Part shown: positions 1 through 32,900 of the stretch, piece by piece
Layout: the number at the start of each line of letters is the position of its first letter
Numbering within the stretch: position 1 is the first letter of the stretch
From: Blastocystis sp. Blastoise
Taxonomy: Eukaryota > Sar > Bigyra > Opalinata > Blastocystidae
Length of the DNA stretch: 64,000 bases
NCBI GenBank assembly: GCA_039096225.1
Contig: JBBPEB010000023.1
Coordinates: 682,501 to 746,500 of the forward strand
Direction of reading: 5' to 3'
The notes under the pieces: generated by a model
Told to the model about the DNA's origin: nothing
The model's input: the letters and a program-made list of their open reading frames with translations, nothing else
Databases searched by the model: none
Made by a program: the position numbers and the translations under genes

Positions 1-32
<32 letters not shown>

Positions 33-62
33 CCATATTATTATTATTATTATTATTATAAT
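1..62. repeat. (ATT)n microsatellite, probably intronic
   Basis: An ATT/TTA triplet run, interrupted once by a CCAT, fills the left edge. It ends in a TATATATAG that looks like a 3' splice site for the transporter exon starting near 75. It is therefore most likely the tail of an intron of the partial MFS gene. Confidence 0.7.
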
Positions 63-74
63 AATATATATAGT

Positions 75-698
75 TATTGGTAATGGTTTGATAATGGTTC
101 CTTATTACTGGGTATCTATTTTTGGCGTAGCTATATTATGGTTTAGTATGTATATATAGTTATATTATATTCATAATCATATACATATATATAGGTTTAG
201 GTTGTGTTGCTCCTTATAGTCCTACTATCTTATCTGTATATATATATATAACTATATATATAACTATATATATAACTATATATAACTATATATATATAGT
301 GTATTACAAATAAATATACTCAAGGAACAGTATTATCATTTGGTACAATAATTGGCCAATTATCTTACGTTATTAGTCCGTTAGTATTAACACCTCTCGT
401 CGATATACAAAACGATCTTCCTTATTTAGTAGATATTCCCATTTGTATTTTTTATTTTATTCTTATTATGATATCTTATTGTATGCCTGGAGGAAAGCAA
501 TTAGGTCGCCAATCTGAGGAAGTGGAAACTGAATCTGTGGAAAATACCGAAACAAAGAAGGAAACCATTAGTGAAGAAGAAGTTTCTAAAATAGAATCAA
601 CTACTGTTGCTGTTCCTTGTGCTATTGAAGAGAATAAACAAGATATATCTACTGTCGCTGAACCAAACACTCCTATAAATAGTGCTTCTATTGTTTAA
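75..698 (+). CDS. MFS-type membrane transporter, C-terminal part (5'-truncated)
   Basis: Three exons of a polytopic membrane protein enter from the left edge: about 75-149, 197-235 and 300-698, joined across short TA-rich introns. The exons encode hydrophobic stretches with Gly/Pro spacing typical of the last helices of major facilitator transporters (IGNGLIMVPYYW, then LGCVAPYSPTILS, then TVLSFGTIIGQLSYVISPL and a final helix around IPICIFYFILIMISY). The protein ends in a roughly 70-residue Glu/Thr/Ser-rich cytoplasmic tail, stop at 696-698. The substrate cannot be read from this fragment. Membrane transport is clear; the MFS assignment rests on the helix pattern and not on a family signature, so another 12-helix transporter family is possible. 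Confidence 0.6.
241..298. repeat. TA/AAC minisatellite intron
   Basis: The last intron of the transporter is built from a repeated TATATATATAAC unit (about five copies) that ends directly in TATATAG. The repeat itself provides both the GTATAT donor and the TATAG acceptor. Confidence 0.65.
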
Positions 699-1268
699 TT
701 TATTTATCATTTCATTTCTTTCACGATATACTCTAATTTATTCTTTCTTTCTTTTTTATATTATTCAAGTATTTGTAACTGATTTCCATTGTAAACCACA
801 CTACTTAATTTGATTTAATTTATTCTATTCCACAACAATTTTCATTGTTTTGGTTGTGATACACAGAATCTCAGCTATTTACATGCAATTAATCGATATG
901 ATATATAATACAAGTCTCTAACATGCTACATAAAAGGAATACATTATGATTACGTGAAAATTGAATTTTTATTCATTAATCAACGGTTTTTAATGTTTAG
1001 TACTACTTATTAAATCATGGAAATAAGTATTAACATAAAGATTATGTAGAAATAAACTAACGATAACGAAAAATCATGAGAAATAAACGATTTGAAAATG
1101 ATAAGAGTAAAAGTAAAATTTTTAATTGTGGCTAACTTTACCATTATCAGGTATAAGAAGCATTCACATTTAAAAATATATAATAGTATACGTAAAGTAT
1201 TCAAATCCGTATCTTGTCTTCTTTAAGAATTAATAATGTAAGTTTTTGATTTATGTTTCATCGAATAA
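699..1268. other. Intergenic, no gene seen
   Basis: AT-rich spacer between the transporter stop and the methyltransferase. It must hold the transporter 3' end and the promoter of the SET gene. A GTAAGT-like site near 1239 followed by TTTAG at 1303 could mean that the first SET exon starts further upstream; no other coding signal was seen. Confidence 0.5.
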
Positions 1269-2970
<1,702 letters not shown>

Positions 2971-3164
2971 TTGTTATGTATAAATAGAGTAAATAAAAAT
3001 ATAAAACTATAGTTTTATTATAAAGTTATTTGTTTAGAATTTATCTGTATTGTTGATGATGAAAAATAATTTCAAAACAATAATAATAAAAAAAAATGAC
3101 AAACAAATGAATACAATTAGAAGAAGAAGAAGAAAAAAAGTCCCAATTCAAAATAATTTTTTTT

Positions 3165-4981
<1,817 letters not shown>

Positions 4982-5565
4982 TTTAATAGAATAAAAATGA
5001 ATTAATAATGAAAAATAAAATTAAAAGAAAACAACGGTTATTGATTTTAGTTTTTCTTTTGTTCGTTGTGGATTAAATACAATTATATTAAGTATATAAA
5101 CAACTTTATTATCTTTCATTATGATTGGAAAACATAATTTTGATATTCTAAACATGATTTTCCACATCTTATAAAAACTCGAATTTATTATTTTTTTGCT
5201 TGGTTGTTATGATAATTCCAAGATCATCAAGCTATGAATCAAAACATATTGAATTTTATGTTAAATAGAAAGTAATGCTTCAGGAATTTTCAAAAAATGT
5301 GTATACTATAAGAATTGTTGGCTATTTTCTGAATATCATGATTTTTCGTATGATTTGACGCAGATTTTCAAATTCTTTCGATAAAAAAGAAAACAATGCG
5401 ATAAAGCAGGTTTTGATTGAAAAAAACGATTTTCTGGGTATAAAAACTAGATTTAACATGGGGATTGATATCTTCTGTTTTAAAACAATCCATTTGTTTT
5501 TGAAAACATATTGTTTTTATCTTTTTAAAGAAGACTAATAACTCAAATAGAGTTTAGAAAATATT
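4982..5565. promoter_or_regulatory. Divergent spacer between GCIP-like gene and Asn-rich gene
   Basis: 584 bp without microsatellites separate two start codons facing away from each other, so both promoters must lie here. The stretch is more mixed in sequence than the introns. No specific motif could be assigned. Confidence 0.4.
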
Positions 5566-13090
<7,525 letters not shown>

Positions 13091-13237
13091 AATTGTTATG
13101 AAAATTAAATTATGAATAGATTCAATTTCTGAATTTTCATCTTATATATTTCTTTATATGTAAATAGAAAAATCTATTTTGTTATATCTATATATATAAT
13201 AATTATTATAGATTTCTTATTTTTTTCATTTAAATTC

Positions 13238-13323
<86 letters not shown>

Positions 13324-13916
13324 TTAGTTTTATTTTCATTTCTTAATCGTTATTTGCTTCATAAATTCTGTTTATTGCTCTTTCTATTTGTTCTTTTTGT
13401 TTTGTCTCTTTTTTTATGTTGTTGTTATTTTTGCTACATATGTATATATTTGCAAGAAATTAATTGTTTTTTTTTATTTTTATTTTTTTGCTTTAGAGTT
13501 TATATATTATTATATATACAATATATATTGTATTGTACAACTTTTTAAAAAATTTCATTTTTACTATTTTTAATTGTATTCTTTACTTACATTTTATCAT
13601 TATGGGTTTACTGTTGTTTTGTTATATATTAAAATATTTTATAATAAGGGTTATAAAAAATCAATATATATATAAAATGTGTAAAAAACATAATTAACAA
13701 TATTTGCTTCAAACAATAGAGAGATAGATGAAAGACTTAGATTATATAAAGTTCATGAATATGAATATGAATATACTGATGATTATTTGAACATAAAAAA
13801 GTAATCATGATATGAATAAATAAAGATAAAATATAAAAAAAGAAAAATAGAAAAGAAAAACATCTAAAAATTAATAATAGAACAGATTGATAAGCAATAT
13901 AATTAATAAAGAATGA
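13091..13916. other. Convergent intergenic spacer with (TA)n run
   Basis: Spacer between the 3' ends of the Asn-rich gene and elongin C. It has a (TA)n run of about 38 units at 13239-13315 and T-rich DNA likely to hold polyadenylation signals. Short open frames at 13354-13573 are Leu/Phe/Tyr-rich by composition only. Confidence 0.5.
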
Positions 13917-14409
13917 TTAGCAATCTAAATATAAAGAAGCTAACATAACATCAAGGATAATTTCAGGTTCAATGTTCGGATATTCTACTGGAGGAACAGA
14001 TGAATTAGCATAACTACATAAATTGAACGTAATAAATAAAAAAAAGGAGATATTTTGAGAAGAGATGAACAAAAAAATAATTAAAAATACCGTTTTCTGA
14101 AATGCATGTAATCAAGAGCAGCTTCCAAGACGTTTTGATCAAATAAATTAAGTGTGATAGCACTTTCAACAGGATGAGGTTGATCTATGAATAGTATAGA
14201 ATAGAAATAAGTATTGTTGAAAAAACATTGACATACGTTGTAAGAGATTTGCCATTGTTTTAGACATATCTGTTAGTACGGATCTAGGGACAACGAAATC
14301 ATGATTATCCTTGCTAAGAAGAGATAGATGATGAGATGTACACAAAGTTATACCTTCTAATATGAACATATTCTGTATCTGATTTTTGTGAATAATTGAT
14401 AGGATTCAT
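13917..14409 (-). CDS. ELOC: Elongin C (transcription elongation factor B / VHL-Cul2/5 adaptor)
   Basis: Four short exons (14409-14354, 14313-14237, 14184-14091, 14013-13917) with introns of 39-77 nt join in frame to 107 residues; human elongin C has 112. The BTB/SKP1-like fold is recognisable from YVHIRSKDNHDFVVPRSVL near the N terminus, matching the YVKLISSDGHEFIV region of the family. The C terminus reads YANSSVPPVEYPNIEPEI...ASLYLDC, matching YTNSS...FPIAPEIALELL...NFLDC. Elongin C pairs with elongin B and links BC-box substrate receptors to Cullin 2/5 ubiquitin ligases, and in animals also activates elongin A in transcription elongation. The start ATG at 14409 was chosen because it is the only one in frame with all downstream exons. 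Confidence 0.92.
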
Positions 14410-14824
14410 TTGTACTTTCGACTAAAAAGAATTCAGAACATAAAATCGATTTATTTTTTCTTTTGATATTTGTCGTTTTTTTAATTTTTTTGTAATATGT
14501 GTAAGTAATATCTTTTTGATAAATTAAAAGAAAATATTTTTTATCGTCAAAATTATCATTGAAACTTATCAACTGTGTTATACTAAAAAAGTAGTTTGTA
14601 AAAAAAAAATGTCGATTGATGCTTTGTATTGTTGTAAAGTTATATATTGGAAAAAGTATGGGAAACATAAGTATATTATGATAACAGCATGAATAAGAAA
14701 ATATTATAAAAGAATGTTACATTTTTATTTTATAATTAAAGGAAAAACTTTTCTAAATATATCATTATTTTCTTTATTCACAATGACTGAATTAAAAAAT
14801 AGTTCTGGGAAGAAAGATGATTTT

Positions 14825-16420
14825 TCAAAGTTGAAAAACTGATTGTAAAAGTGTGTTAAGAATAATCATTGAGAATAATATGAGGGAGTAGAATATTATA
14901 GATAAGGATATGAGTGTATATAGTTCATTATAAAAATACCATAAGCTTTGATGTCCTGGATAACTATAAAGAAATATAGACATAAGAATAATGTTAATTC
15001 TTTATGGCTGGTATAAATAGAATAGTTTTATATACAGAAGAATAAGTTGTTGAATTTCGTGAATATCAGTTTTATAAAAGTTTATAATTCTCTTTTGGAA
15101 TTCTTTATGATTCAAATAATAAATCGAATTGAGTATATAATTATATATATTCTAAGCATAGAAGGAATAAATGATATATTTTATAATCATAATAAGTATA
15201 TTAATATTTCTATATACTTTTCGAATATTGAAAGCAGAGAGATCTGTGATATGATTATGTGTATATTGAAAACTAATTTCTAATTGATCAAATAACTAGT
15301 ATAATAATAATAATAATAATATAATAATATATCTAATTCTTAATAATTAGTCATAAGACTAAATGAATTAATGAATAATAATATAATAATAATAATAATA
15401 ATAATAATATATATATATATATACATTAGGAATAGAGAGAAGTTGAAGTAATTTTAGTATAAAGCACCAGCCATAATAATTACGGGAATAAGAAGAAGTA
15501 TATATATATGCTTTCTTTATTTGACTGATAAGAAATATATCATCAATTCTATCTGTTTCTATATATAATAATAATAAATATAATAAATATAATAAATATA
15601 ATAAATATAATAAATATAATAAATATAATAAATATAATAAATATAATAATTATAATAAATATAATAAATATAATAAATATAATAAATATAATAAAATAAA
15701 TATAATATAATAAATATAATAAATATAATATAATAAATATAATAAATATAATAAATATAATAAATATAATAAATATAATCAACATAAAAATATACTCAAT
15801 AACTTTTGAATACACCAATATTTATGAACCCATAATTCTTCTACTTTTGGCCAATGAACTATAATATAATATTCATATAAATATAAATTAATAATTAATA
15901 AAAAAAAGAATGAATTTTTGATACTATACATTGAAGTGATGAAATAGTTTGAATTTCGTGAATAATGAATTCATAATTGTTTTCAATGATTGTTTTACGT
16001 CGATTTAATATTGTATAGTTAAATGGATTTATACATAACAATGCATAGGAACAAAGAAGATATTCATTGATATCAATCTTCATTTCCTTGGGTTTTATAG
16101 ATAATAAAATGATTGAAAATAACTAGACTAATATATATAGATACTTTTATATATTGATTATTTTTATATAATAGAGTAAATGCCTCGTCATGTCTACAAT
16201 TCTCATTAAAAATTAAATATAGGGAATCTGATATACAATATTTTCATTACAGAGAATCCTATACCAAACTTAGAACCTTCCTTGACAAAATGAATAGATG
16301 TATCGAAAACAATGTCAATTTCATCTCTACAAAAAATAAATAACGTATAATATTACATGATTACATCTCAGGTGGTTGAACAATTAATTGTTTAAATTCA
16401 TCAAGAATAGAAATTGACAT
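14825..16420 (-). CDS. PTAR1-like protein (protein prenyltransferase alpha-subunit repeats)
   Basis: Nine exons (16420-16365, 16326-16237, 16193-16145, 16086-15930, 15858-15796, 15558-15425, 15295-15218, 15151-15036, 14963-14825) give an unbroken 293-residue frame. Segments line up with PTAR1 in order: EGSKFGIGFSVMKILLHDEA with its N-terminal region; INPFNYTILNRRKTII with repeat 1; WPKVEELWVHKYWCIQKLL with repeat 2; SRNYYGWCFILKLLQLLSIP with repeat 3; HITDLSAFNIRK with repeat 4; YPGHQSLWYFYNEL with repeat 5. PTAR1 is the alpha-type subunit of geranylgeranyltransferase III, which prenylates the SNARE Ykt6 with RabGGTB. It is shorter than the human protein (about 400 residues). Start codon is 116 bp from that of the divergent TCAIM-like gene. 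Confidence 0.82.
15565..15785. repeat. (ATAATAAAT)n nonamer repeat in PTAR1-like intron
   Basis: About 20 copies of a 9-bp ATAATAAAT unit, with a few slips, fill the intron between exons 5 and 6. In the sense of the gene it reads ATTTATTAT. Confidence 0.85.
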
Positions 16421-16536
16421 GTTAATGAGAGAAATAAAAATAATTTCGTTCATTTTTCTTTTAAACTTTATTTTATTAAATTATTTCTTTTTCATAATTC
16501 GATTAATACTTTTCAATTGATTTATCTTCACATATT
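16421..16536. promoter_or_regulatory. Likely bidirectional promoter between PTAR1-like and TCAIM-like genes
   Basis: Only 116 bp separate two oppositely oriented start codons, so one compact region probably serves both genes. It is free of microsatellites and T-rich on the plus strand. No known box was identified. Confidence 0.5.
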
Positions 16537-17318
16537 ATGAATAATTTATTCACAAGTTCGAAATCATTTTGTTTAACTTTCCATCCTTTATTGAGTTTTC
16601 GTTATTTCAGTGTGGTTTCGAATGATCTAAGTATTGAGAAGATGGTTAAAAGGTTATATCTATTGATGCATCCTGATGTCATGAGTGATTATTCTGAGAT
16701 TGTGAAACAAAAGAATGATAATTCTCTTAAGGTATTTTAAATGTTTTCTAATAGTATAAAATTGTATTTATTTTATTTCAAAACAATGATATCTATTAAT
16801 TTGATATTCATTTAATAATAAAATTGTTTTATTTATTCTATTTAATATTTCTAGGTTCTTAATTCCTTTATACAAGATATGAAACCACTCTCTGATGAAA
16901 CAAAGCGATTCACATCGTTACAATGTATTTTAAAAGAAATAATATTTTTTTTCGATTCTTCTATTCTATGATTTTATTTTTTTTGCTTTTTTTTAGTTAG
17001 TCGAAAACATTATGAGTTACAATTTGTCGTTAAAGACCAAGAAGAACCAAATAACAAAGAGAAATCAAAGACTATAGTATTTGATATTAAACTTCCTTCA
17101 AATCTTCAGACGTATATATAAATATACTTATTTTTATATAATTATATAAGTAAAATTATTATATATATATAGTTCTTTTACAAATATAGAAGTACGAAAG
17201 AAATGGCAAAGCTTTTATGATATTACCATGAAACAATTATTTTATAAATGTGGGGTAAGATTAATAATTATTTATATTATATTTATAATTTATTATTATT
17301 ATTATTATTATTATATTA

Positions 17319-17350
<32 letters not shown>

Positions 17351-17471
17351 GTTAATTATTATTTCATTTATCAGTTATTATATACATTATATATATGTAT
17401 ATAGCTTCTTGAAAGTCCTCCTCAGAAAGAAATTAGCTCTAATTTTGTGGGAACTGTCGATGATTTCTTTA

Positions 17472-17508
<37 letters not shown>

Positions 17509-18036
17509 TATATATAGTTAAATAGTCATCAATTGTCTGAATTACAAAATAAATATTTAAATGAAGAGTATATATATATAATAAGAATAATATTAAAAAT
17601 ATAATATAATATATATATATATTATAGAATAGCTTTCTATAAACCCTCTCAATTTATGGATTATAAAGAAAAACTAAAATTTCAAAATACAATAAAACAT
17701 AAAATATTAACACAATTCTTTGAAACAAATCATATACTTTATGATAATTTATCTTCACCCGAAATCAAGTATATAAATGAACGATTGAATCGTACATTAA
17801 ATATAAATATAAATAAAATAAATATTTTTTCTCCTGGATGGAAATATATGCATATATTAGTCTCTAAACAATCAACATATCAACTCCTTAAAAATTATAC
17901 ATTATCTATACCTTATTATTATGTTAATTCAGATTTACTGAAGAATCTTCAAGTATTATTGAGACAAATAGAAACAGAAATTAATATTCTAAAACAAAAT
18001 AAACATCAACTTTCACAACAAACCAAATCAAAATAA
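16537..18036 (+). CDS. TCAIM-like mitochondrial protein (DUF4460/DUF4461 type)
   Basis: Seven exons (16537-16731, 16855-16924, 16997-17111, 17173-17254, 17405-17473, 17518-17567, 17628-18036) join in frame to 329 residues. The N terminus (MNNLFTSSKSFCLTFHPLLS...RYFS) looks like a mitochondrial targeting peptide. The first domain contains LYLLMHPDVMSDY...NDNSLKVLNSFIQDM, which resembles the J-domain-like FYFAVHPDFF...NENSLKRL region of animal TCAIM (T-cell activation inhibitor, mitochondrial). FSRKHYELQFVVKD corresponds to the following beta-rich part. Molecular function of the family is not established. The remaining C-terminal half is Lys/Asn-rich and less recognisable. Confidence 0.75.
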
Positions 18037-18710
18037 TTAAAGTGTCTATTTTTTTGTGTTTAGTTAAAAAAAGAATAATCTACATATTCCTCAAATTCAC
18101 TCAACATTATTAATGAAAAATATAAATGTATTTTTAAAATTTACTCAACATATTTATTTCATTTATTATAAACTAGATATATAAATTAACACGAATGCAG
18201 AGAAAAGCATTTAGTAACAAATACATTTGTTACTAAACTCTGAAGAAACAACTTGGAATATAAAGAAAATAAAAATGATTACAAAACATATTAGAATAGT
18301 GTAGCATTCTCATGTATTCATTGCTTTGTATGAGTAAAATACATACGTTTTAGAACAATAAAAAAAAACTTCCATAGCATTTCGATATAAGAGAATAAAA
18401 AAAATATTTTTTAAAAATTCAAAGTTTTTATCATCAAAATTCAGTCAAATTCAGAACAGTGTTATGGGTCATTTTACTAAAAATGGTATTTAAATAATAA
18501 GGTACATCTAAGGGTTATCGTGGGAAAATATCAGGAGAGTAAGAGGTTGTCTTGAATATATGTATCCTTAATAGAGATTTAATAGACTTAAAATCAATAT
18601 TACTAAAAATACAAAAAAAAAAAGTGTTTTCTATTTATATTGTTCAGAAGACTTCTTAATTTCTTTATTATATTTTTCAAAAGATCCTATATATAATAGT
18701 TTAATATCCA
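18037..18710. other. Intergenic spacer, no gene seen
   Basis: AT-rich, without microsatellites, between the TCAIM-like stop and the armadillo gene. It holds the promoter of the latter. No motif was recognised. Confidence 0.45.
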
Positions 18711-28441
<9,731 letters not shown>

Positions 28442-29927
28442 TTTTTAATTTTGTTCTTAAAAATTTTAGATTAAAATTATGAATTTCAGAATTCTATTAT
28501 TATAATATATAGAATTTTTTTTTTCATTTTAATATATATATATTATTATATATATATTATTATATATATTTATATCAATATAGATTTCTATCTTTATATC
28601 TATTTTTATATTCCTATTTATGTGTACAGTTCTTTGTTATCTTGTCAGCTGATATTTTTCGCTTTTTATATACATATCTATATATATATTTATATATCTA
28701 TATATATTATTATCTCTATATTTATATAAATATCTATATCATTATATATATTCTTATACTCTTTCGTTTCTTTTTGTTATTATATCCTATATTTGTCATT
28801 ATGTTTATAATAATTCATTATTATTAATCAAAATTTTTCTATAGTTTTTTTATATATGTATATATTTTGAATTTTATTTCTTGATTTTAATTTATTTTAA
28901 ATTTTTTTTTAAATGTTTTAAATTTCTCTTTTTATACAGAACTAGTATTATGTTTTTTTATTAAAAATTCCATATAGCTATTTATTTATATATACAAACA
29001 TGTATATAATAATTTAACATTATTTTCTTGTATTTTTCATTCTTTCTTTTTTTTTAATACTAATAATAATTTTTCAAATATTTTTATCTTTATGATCTTT
29101 GATCATATATGTGTATTATATGCATTTTTAATAATTAATTATCTTAGAAAATTATATATTTATATTTATATTTAGTACTCCTTCATATCTATTTGTTTAC
29201 ATGTTTAACGAATGTTTCTGAATGCTTTATTTTATTTTTTTTTGCATTATTTATTTTCAGATCATTGATGGATCGTTGTTTTGTTGTTTTAGGAATATTA
29301 ATACTCTATTAAAAACATATTTATAATGTATTAAAGAAATTATTTATTGATTTCGTTTATTGTCACAATAACTATTCATATTCTATATATACATTTTAAT
29401 TATTCTTTTTTATAATAAAAAAATATTATGTTTCTATATAAAAGAGACACATATTGATCATAAATATCATAATGTGTTCTATAAAATTTTTCTGAGATTT
29501 AGTTAGCAATATAAAGATAATATTAACAAATTTATATTGACCTTCTCAATGTATTCAAAGTTGTTCATGAATATCTGAATGACGTTTTGTTCAATCAATG
29601 AATATATTTTGATGAATAAAATAATATACATGAATAGTATGATACTATCATTTAAAAGAGATTTGATTTCATAATAAACGAATTATATTTATAGATAAAA
29701 CTAGATAAGAAATCTAAATTGAAAAAAAAGAAAATTTGATAAAAATAAGTTCAAAAACCGTGGAGATATTTGATTTTTTGGGGTATTTATTTATATTATT
29801 ATTTTGACGGTTCTAGGCGTGTATACAACACATAGAGACAAGGAGAGTTTGTTCATTCCATTTTTTCTTTCTGGAAAACGCTTTTGATATTGATATAGAT
29901 ATTCTAGAGTTCTTTACTAAGATAGAA
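28442..29927. other. Intergenic spacer, no gene seen
   Basis: About 1.5 kb of T-rich DNA between the armadillo gene and RPB2. The RPB2-proximal part (about 29460-29927) is less repetitive and presumably holds the promoter. No coding frame with recognisable composition was found. Confidence 0.45.
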
Positions 29928-32900
29928 ATGGGATATATAGATGATAGTTATCAAAATGATTCAGAAATCACAGAAGCTGATTGCTGGACTGTAATATCTT
30001 CATTTTTTGAAGAAAAAGGTCTTGTTAGTCAACAACTTGATTCTTTTGATGATTTTATGAAATTTCAAATTTCTGATTTAGTTACAGATCAAAGTCGACG
30101 TAAAATTGAAATCACATCTACAAATCAATATACGATGGTTAATAATGATTATCAAGGTTATAAGCATCAAGTTTTATATGGACATATTTCTATCCAATCT
30201 CCAGTTGTAAAAGAACCTGATTCTAAAGAACCAACTCTTTTATGGCCTCAATTTGCTCGTTTAAGAAATTTAACATATGCTGCTTCTGTTCTTATGGATG
30301 TTACTTATAAGAAAACACCTATTAATATAGATGGAACACCTGATGGAGAACCTATTATGGATACTAATGAACGTCAATTACTTTGTAAAGTATTCTTTTT
30401 ATTATTATTATGATCTTTATTTAGTTTTTGTGTTTATTGTTGTTATTTTATATTATATTATTATATTATTATATTATATTATATTATTATATTATTATTC
30501 TATATTATTATTCTATATTATTATTTTATATTATTATATTATATTCTTATATTATATTCTTATATTATATTCTTATTACTATATTCTTATTACTATATTC
30601 TTCTTACTATATATATAAATAGGTACCTGTAATGATACGTTCATGTTATTGCCGTTTAAATGGATTAAGTGCAGATAACTTAGCAGAACAAGGAGAATGT
30701 ATATATGACTCTGGTGGTTATTTTATTATTGGAGGAAATGAAAAAGTATTAATTGCTCAAGAAAGACAAACAAATAATACTGTTTTTGTATTTAAAAGAG
30801 ATCCTCGTGGAGCTATTTCTTGGACTGCAGAAGTACGTTCTGTGACAGAAGATGCGACACGTCCTGCGTCAGTCACAAAACTACTTATGTATATATTATA
30901 TATATATTATTATATTCATATTATATTATTATTATTATTATTATTATATTATTATTATTATATTATATTATTATATTGATATTATATTATATTATATTAT
31001 ATTATTATATTGATATTATATTATTATTATTATATATATATATATATATAGGTATTCTCGTAAAGCGTCTAAGAAGATGTGTGAGAGATATATGATTCAC
31101 GCTGCTATTCCTTCTTTTATTACTGATGTTCCTGTTTGTGTAGTATTCAGAGCTTTGGGGTGTATTGAAGATAGAGCCATTCTTGAACATATATGCTATG
31201 TATATATATATATATATAATGTATATTATAGTATTATTATAATATAAATATTATTATTCTATAGACATTTGATGATATTGAGTTAATGGAGAGGTTTAGA
31301 CCTTCTTTGGATGAAGCTTCTCCTATTGATACTGAAGAAGTATATATATATATATATATATAATGATTATAATATATATATAATGATTCTAATATATATA
31401 TAGTTAGCATTAGATTATTTAGGTCGTAGAGGTCCTTCAGAAAAGATTAATCGAGTCGGGAGAATTGCTTTTGCTCGTTCAGTCTTACAAAAAGATCTAT
31501 TCCCTCATATTGGTACTGAGAAAGGTGGTTTAATAAATCGTAAGAAGGTATTCTATTTAGGTTATATGGTGCACCGTCTTCTCGAATGTTCTTTAGGAAG
31601 ACAAGAAGAAGATGATCGTGATCATTTAGCAAATAAACGATTAGATTTAGCGGGTCCCTTAGTAGGACGATTATTTAGAACATTATTATATAAGTTTACT
31701 ACGGATCTCAAGAAATATATGAGTAAAGCAGCCAATGATACGAAAGGAAATGGTACGGTTAAGATTCTTGGAGGACTCAAGGTATATATATATATAATAT
31801 ATATAATATATTATTATTATTATTAAACTTATTATATAGTCTAAGACTATCACAAGTGGCTTACAATATGCTTTTGCTACAGGTAACTGGGGAGATCGTA
31901 ATTCAAATAAACAAGTTTCAGCTGGTGTCAGTCAAGCCTTAAATCGTCTGACTTTCTCCTCTTCATTATCTCATTTAAGAAGATTAAAAACACCTATGGA
32001 TACTTCAGGTATATATATATATATATATTTATTATATATATTTATTATATATATTATTATTATGGTTTATTATATATATTATTATTATGGTTTATTATAT
32101 ATATTATTATTATGTTTATTATACTTATAATACTTATTATGTTTATTATACTTATAATACTTATTATGTTTATTATTATGTTTATTATTATGTTTATTAT
32201 TAAACTTATACATATTATTATAACTCTCTCTCTCTATATATATATATAGGTAAGCAAACCAAGCCTCGTCAATTACATAATACCCAATGGGGTATGTTAT
32301 GCCCTGCAGAAACACCCGAAGGAGGATCTTGTGGTATTGTCAAGAACTTAGCCCTGCTTAGTTATATTAGTACTGGAAGAACTGTATATATTATATATTA
32401 TATATACAATTATAGTCTTTTATTATATAATATAATATACTAATAATAATATAGTATAATAATAGTAATAATATAGTATAATATAATAATAATATAATAT
32501 AATATATTATTTATATAGCCTACACGTATATTAGAAATCTTACAAGAGCATGGTATAGAAGATTTAGAAGAAATTCAACCTTCTCATATCCCGCGATTAA
32601 CTAAAGTATTTGTAAACGGTGTTTGGATTGGTGTTCATCGTAATCCGAATGATCTATTGGGCTGTCGTCAACTGCTTGATCCTGATATTAGTATGATTTA
32701 TGATATCGCTCAAAAAGAAATTAGAATGTATATATATAATATATAATATATATTATATATATATTATATATTATATATATAGTATGTCTGATCAAGGTCG
32801 TTGTTGTCGTCCGTTATTTACTGTTGATGCTGTAACACAAACAATTAATTTGAAGCAGTCGCACGTGCAGCGTTTATTATTGTCTCCAAATGATCCTCAA

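Noticed and set aside
13917-14409. SKP1 or a generic BTB protein
   Set aside because: It ends in ...LDC without the SKP1 F-box-binding C-terminal helices, and the YANSS...IEPEI segment is specific to elongin C.
14825-16420. Farnesyl/geranylgeranyltransferase-I alpha subunit (RAM2 type)
   Set aside because: Repeat motifs and the N- and C-terminal segments fit PTAR1 better, including the YPGH-LW block and the FGIG...MKILL lead-in.
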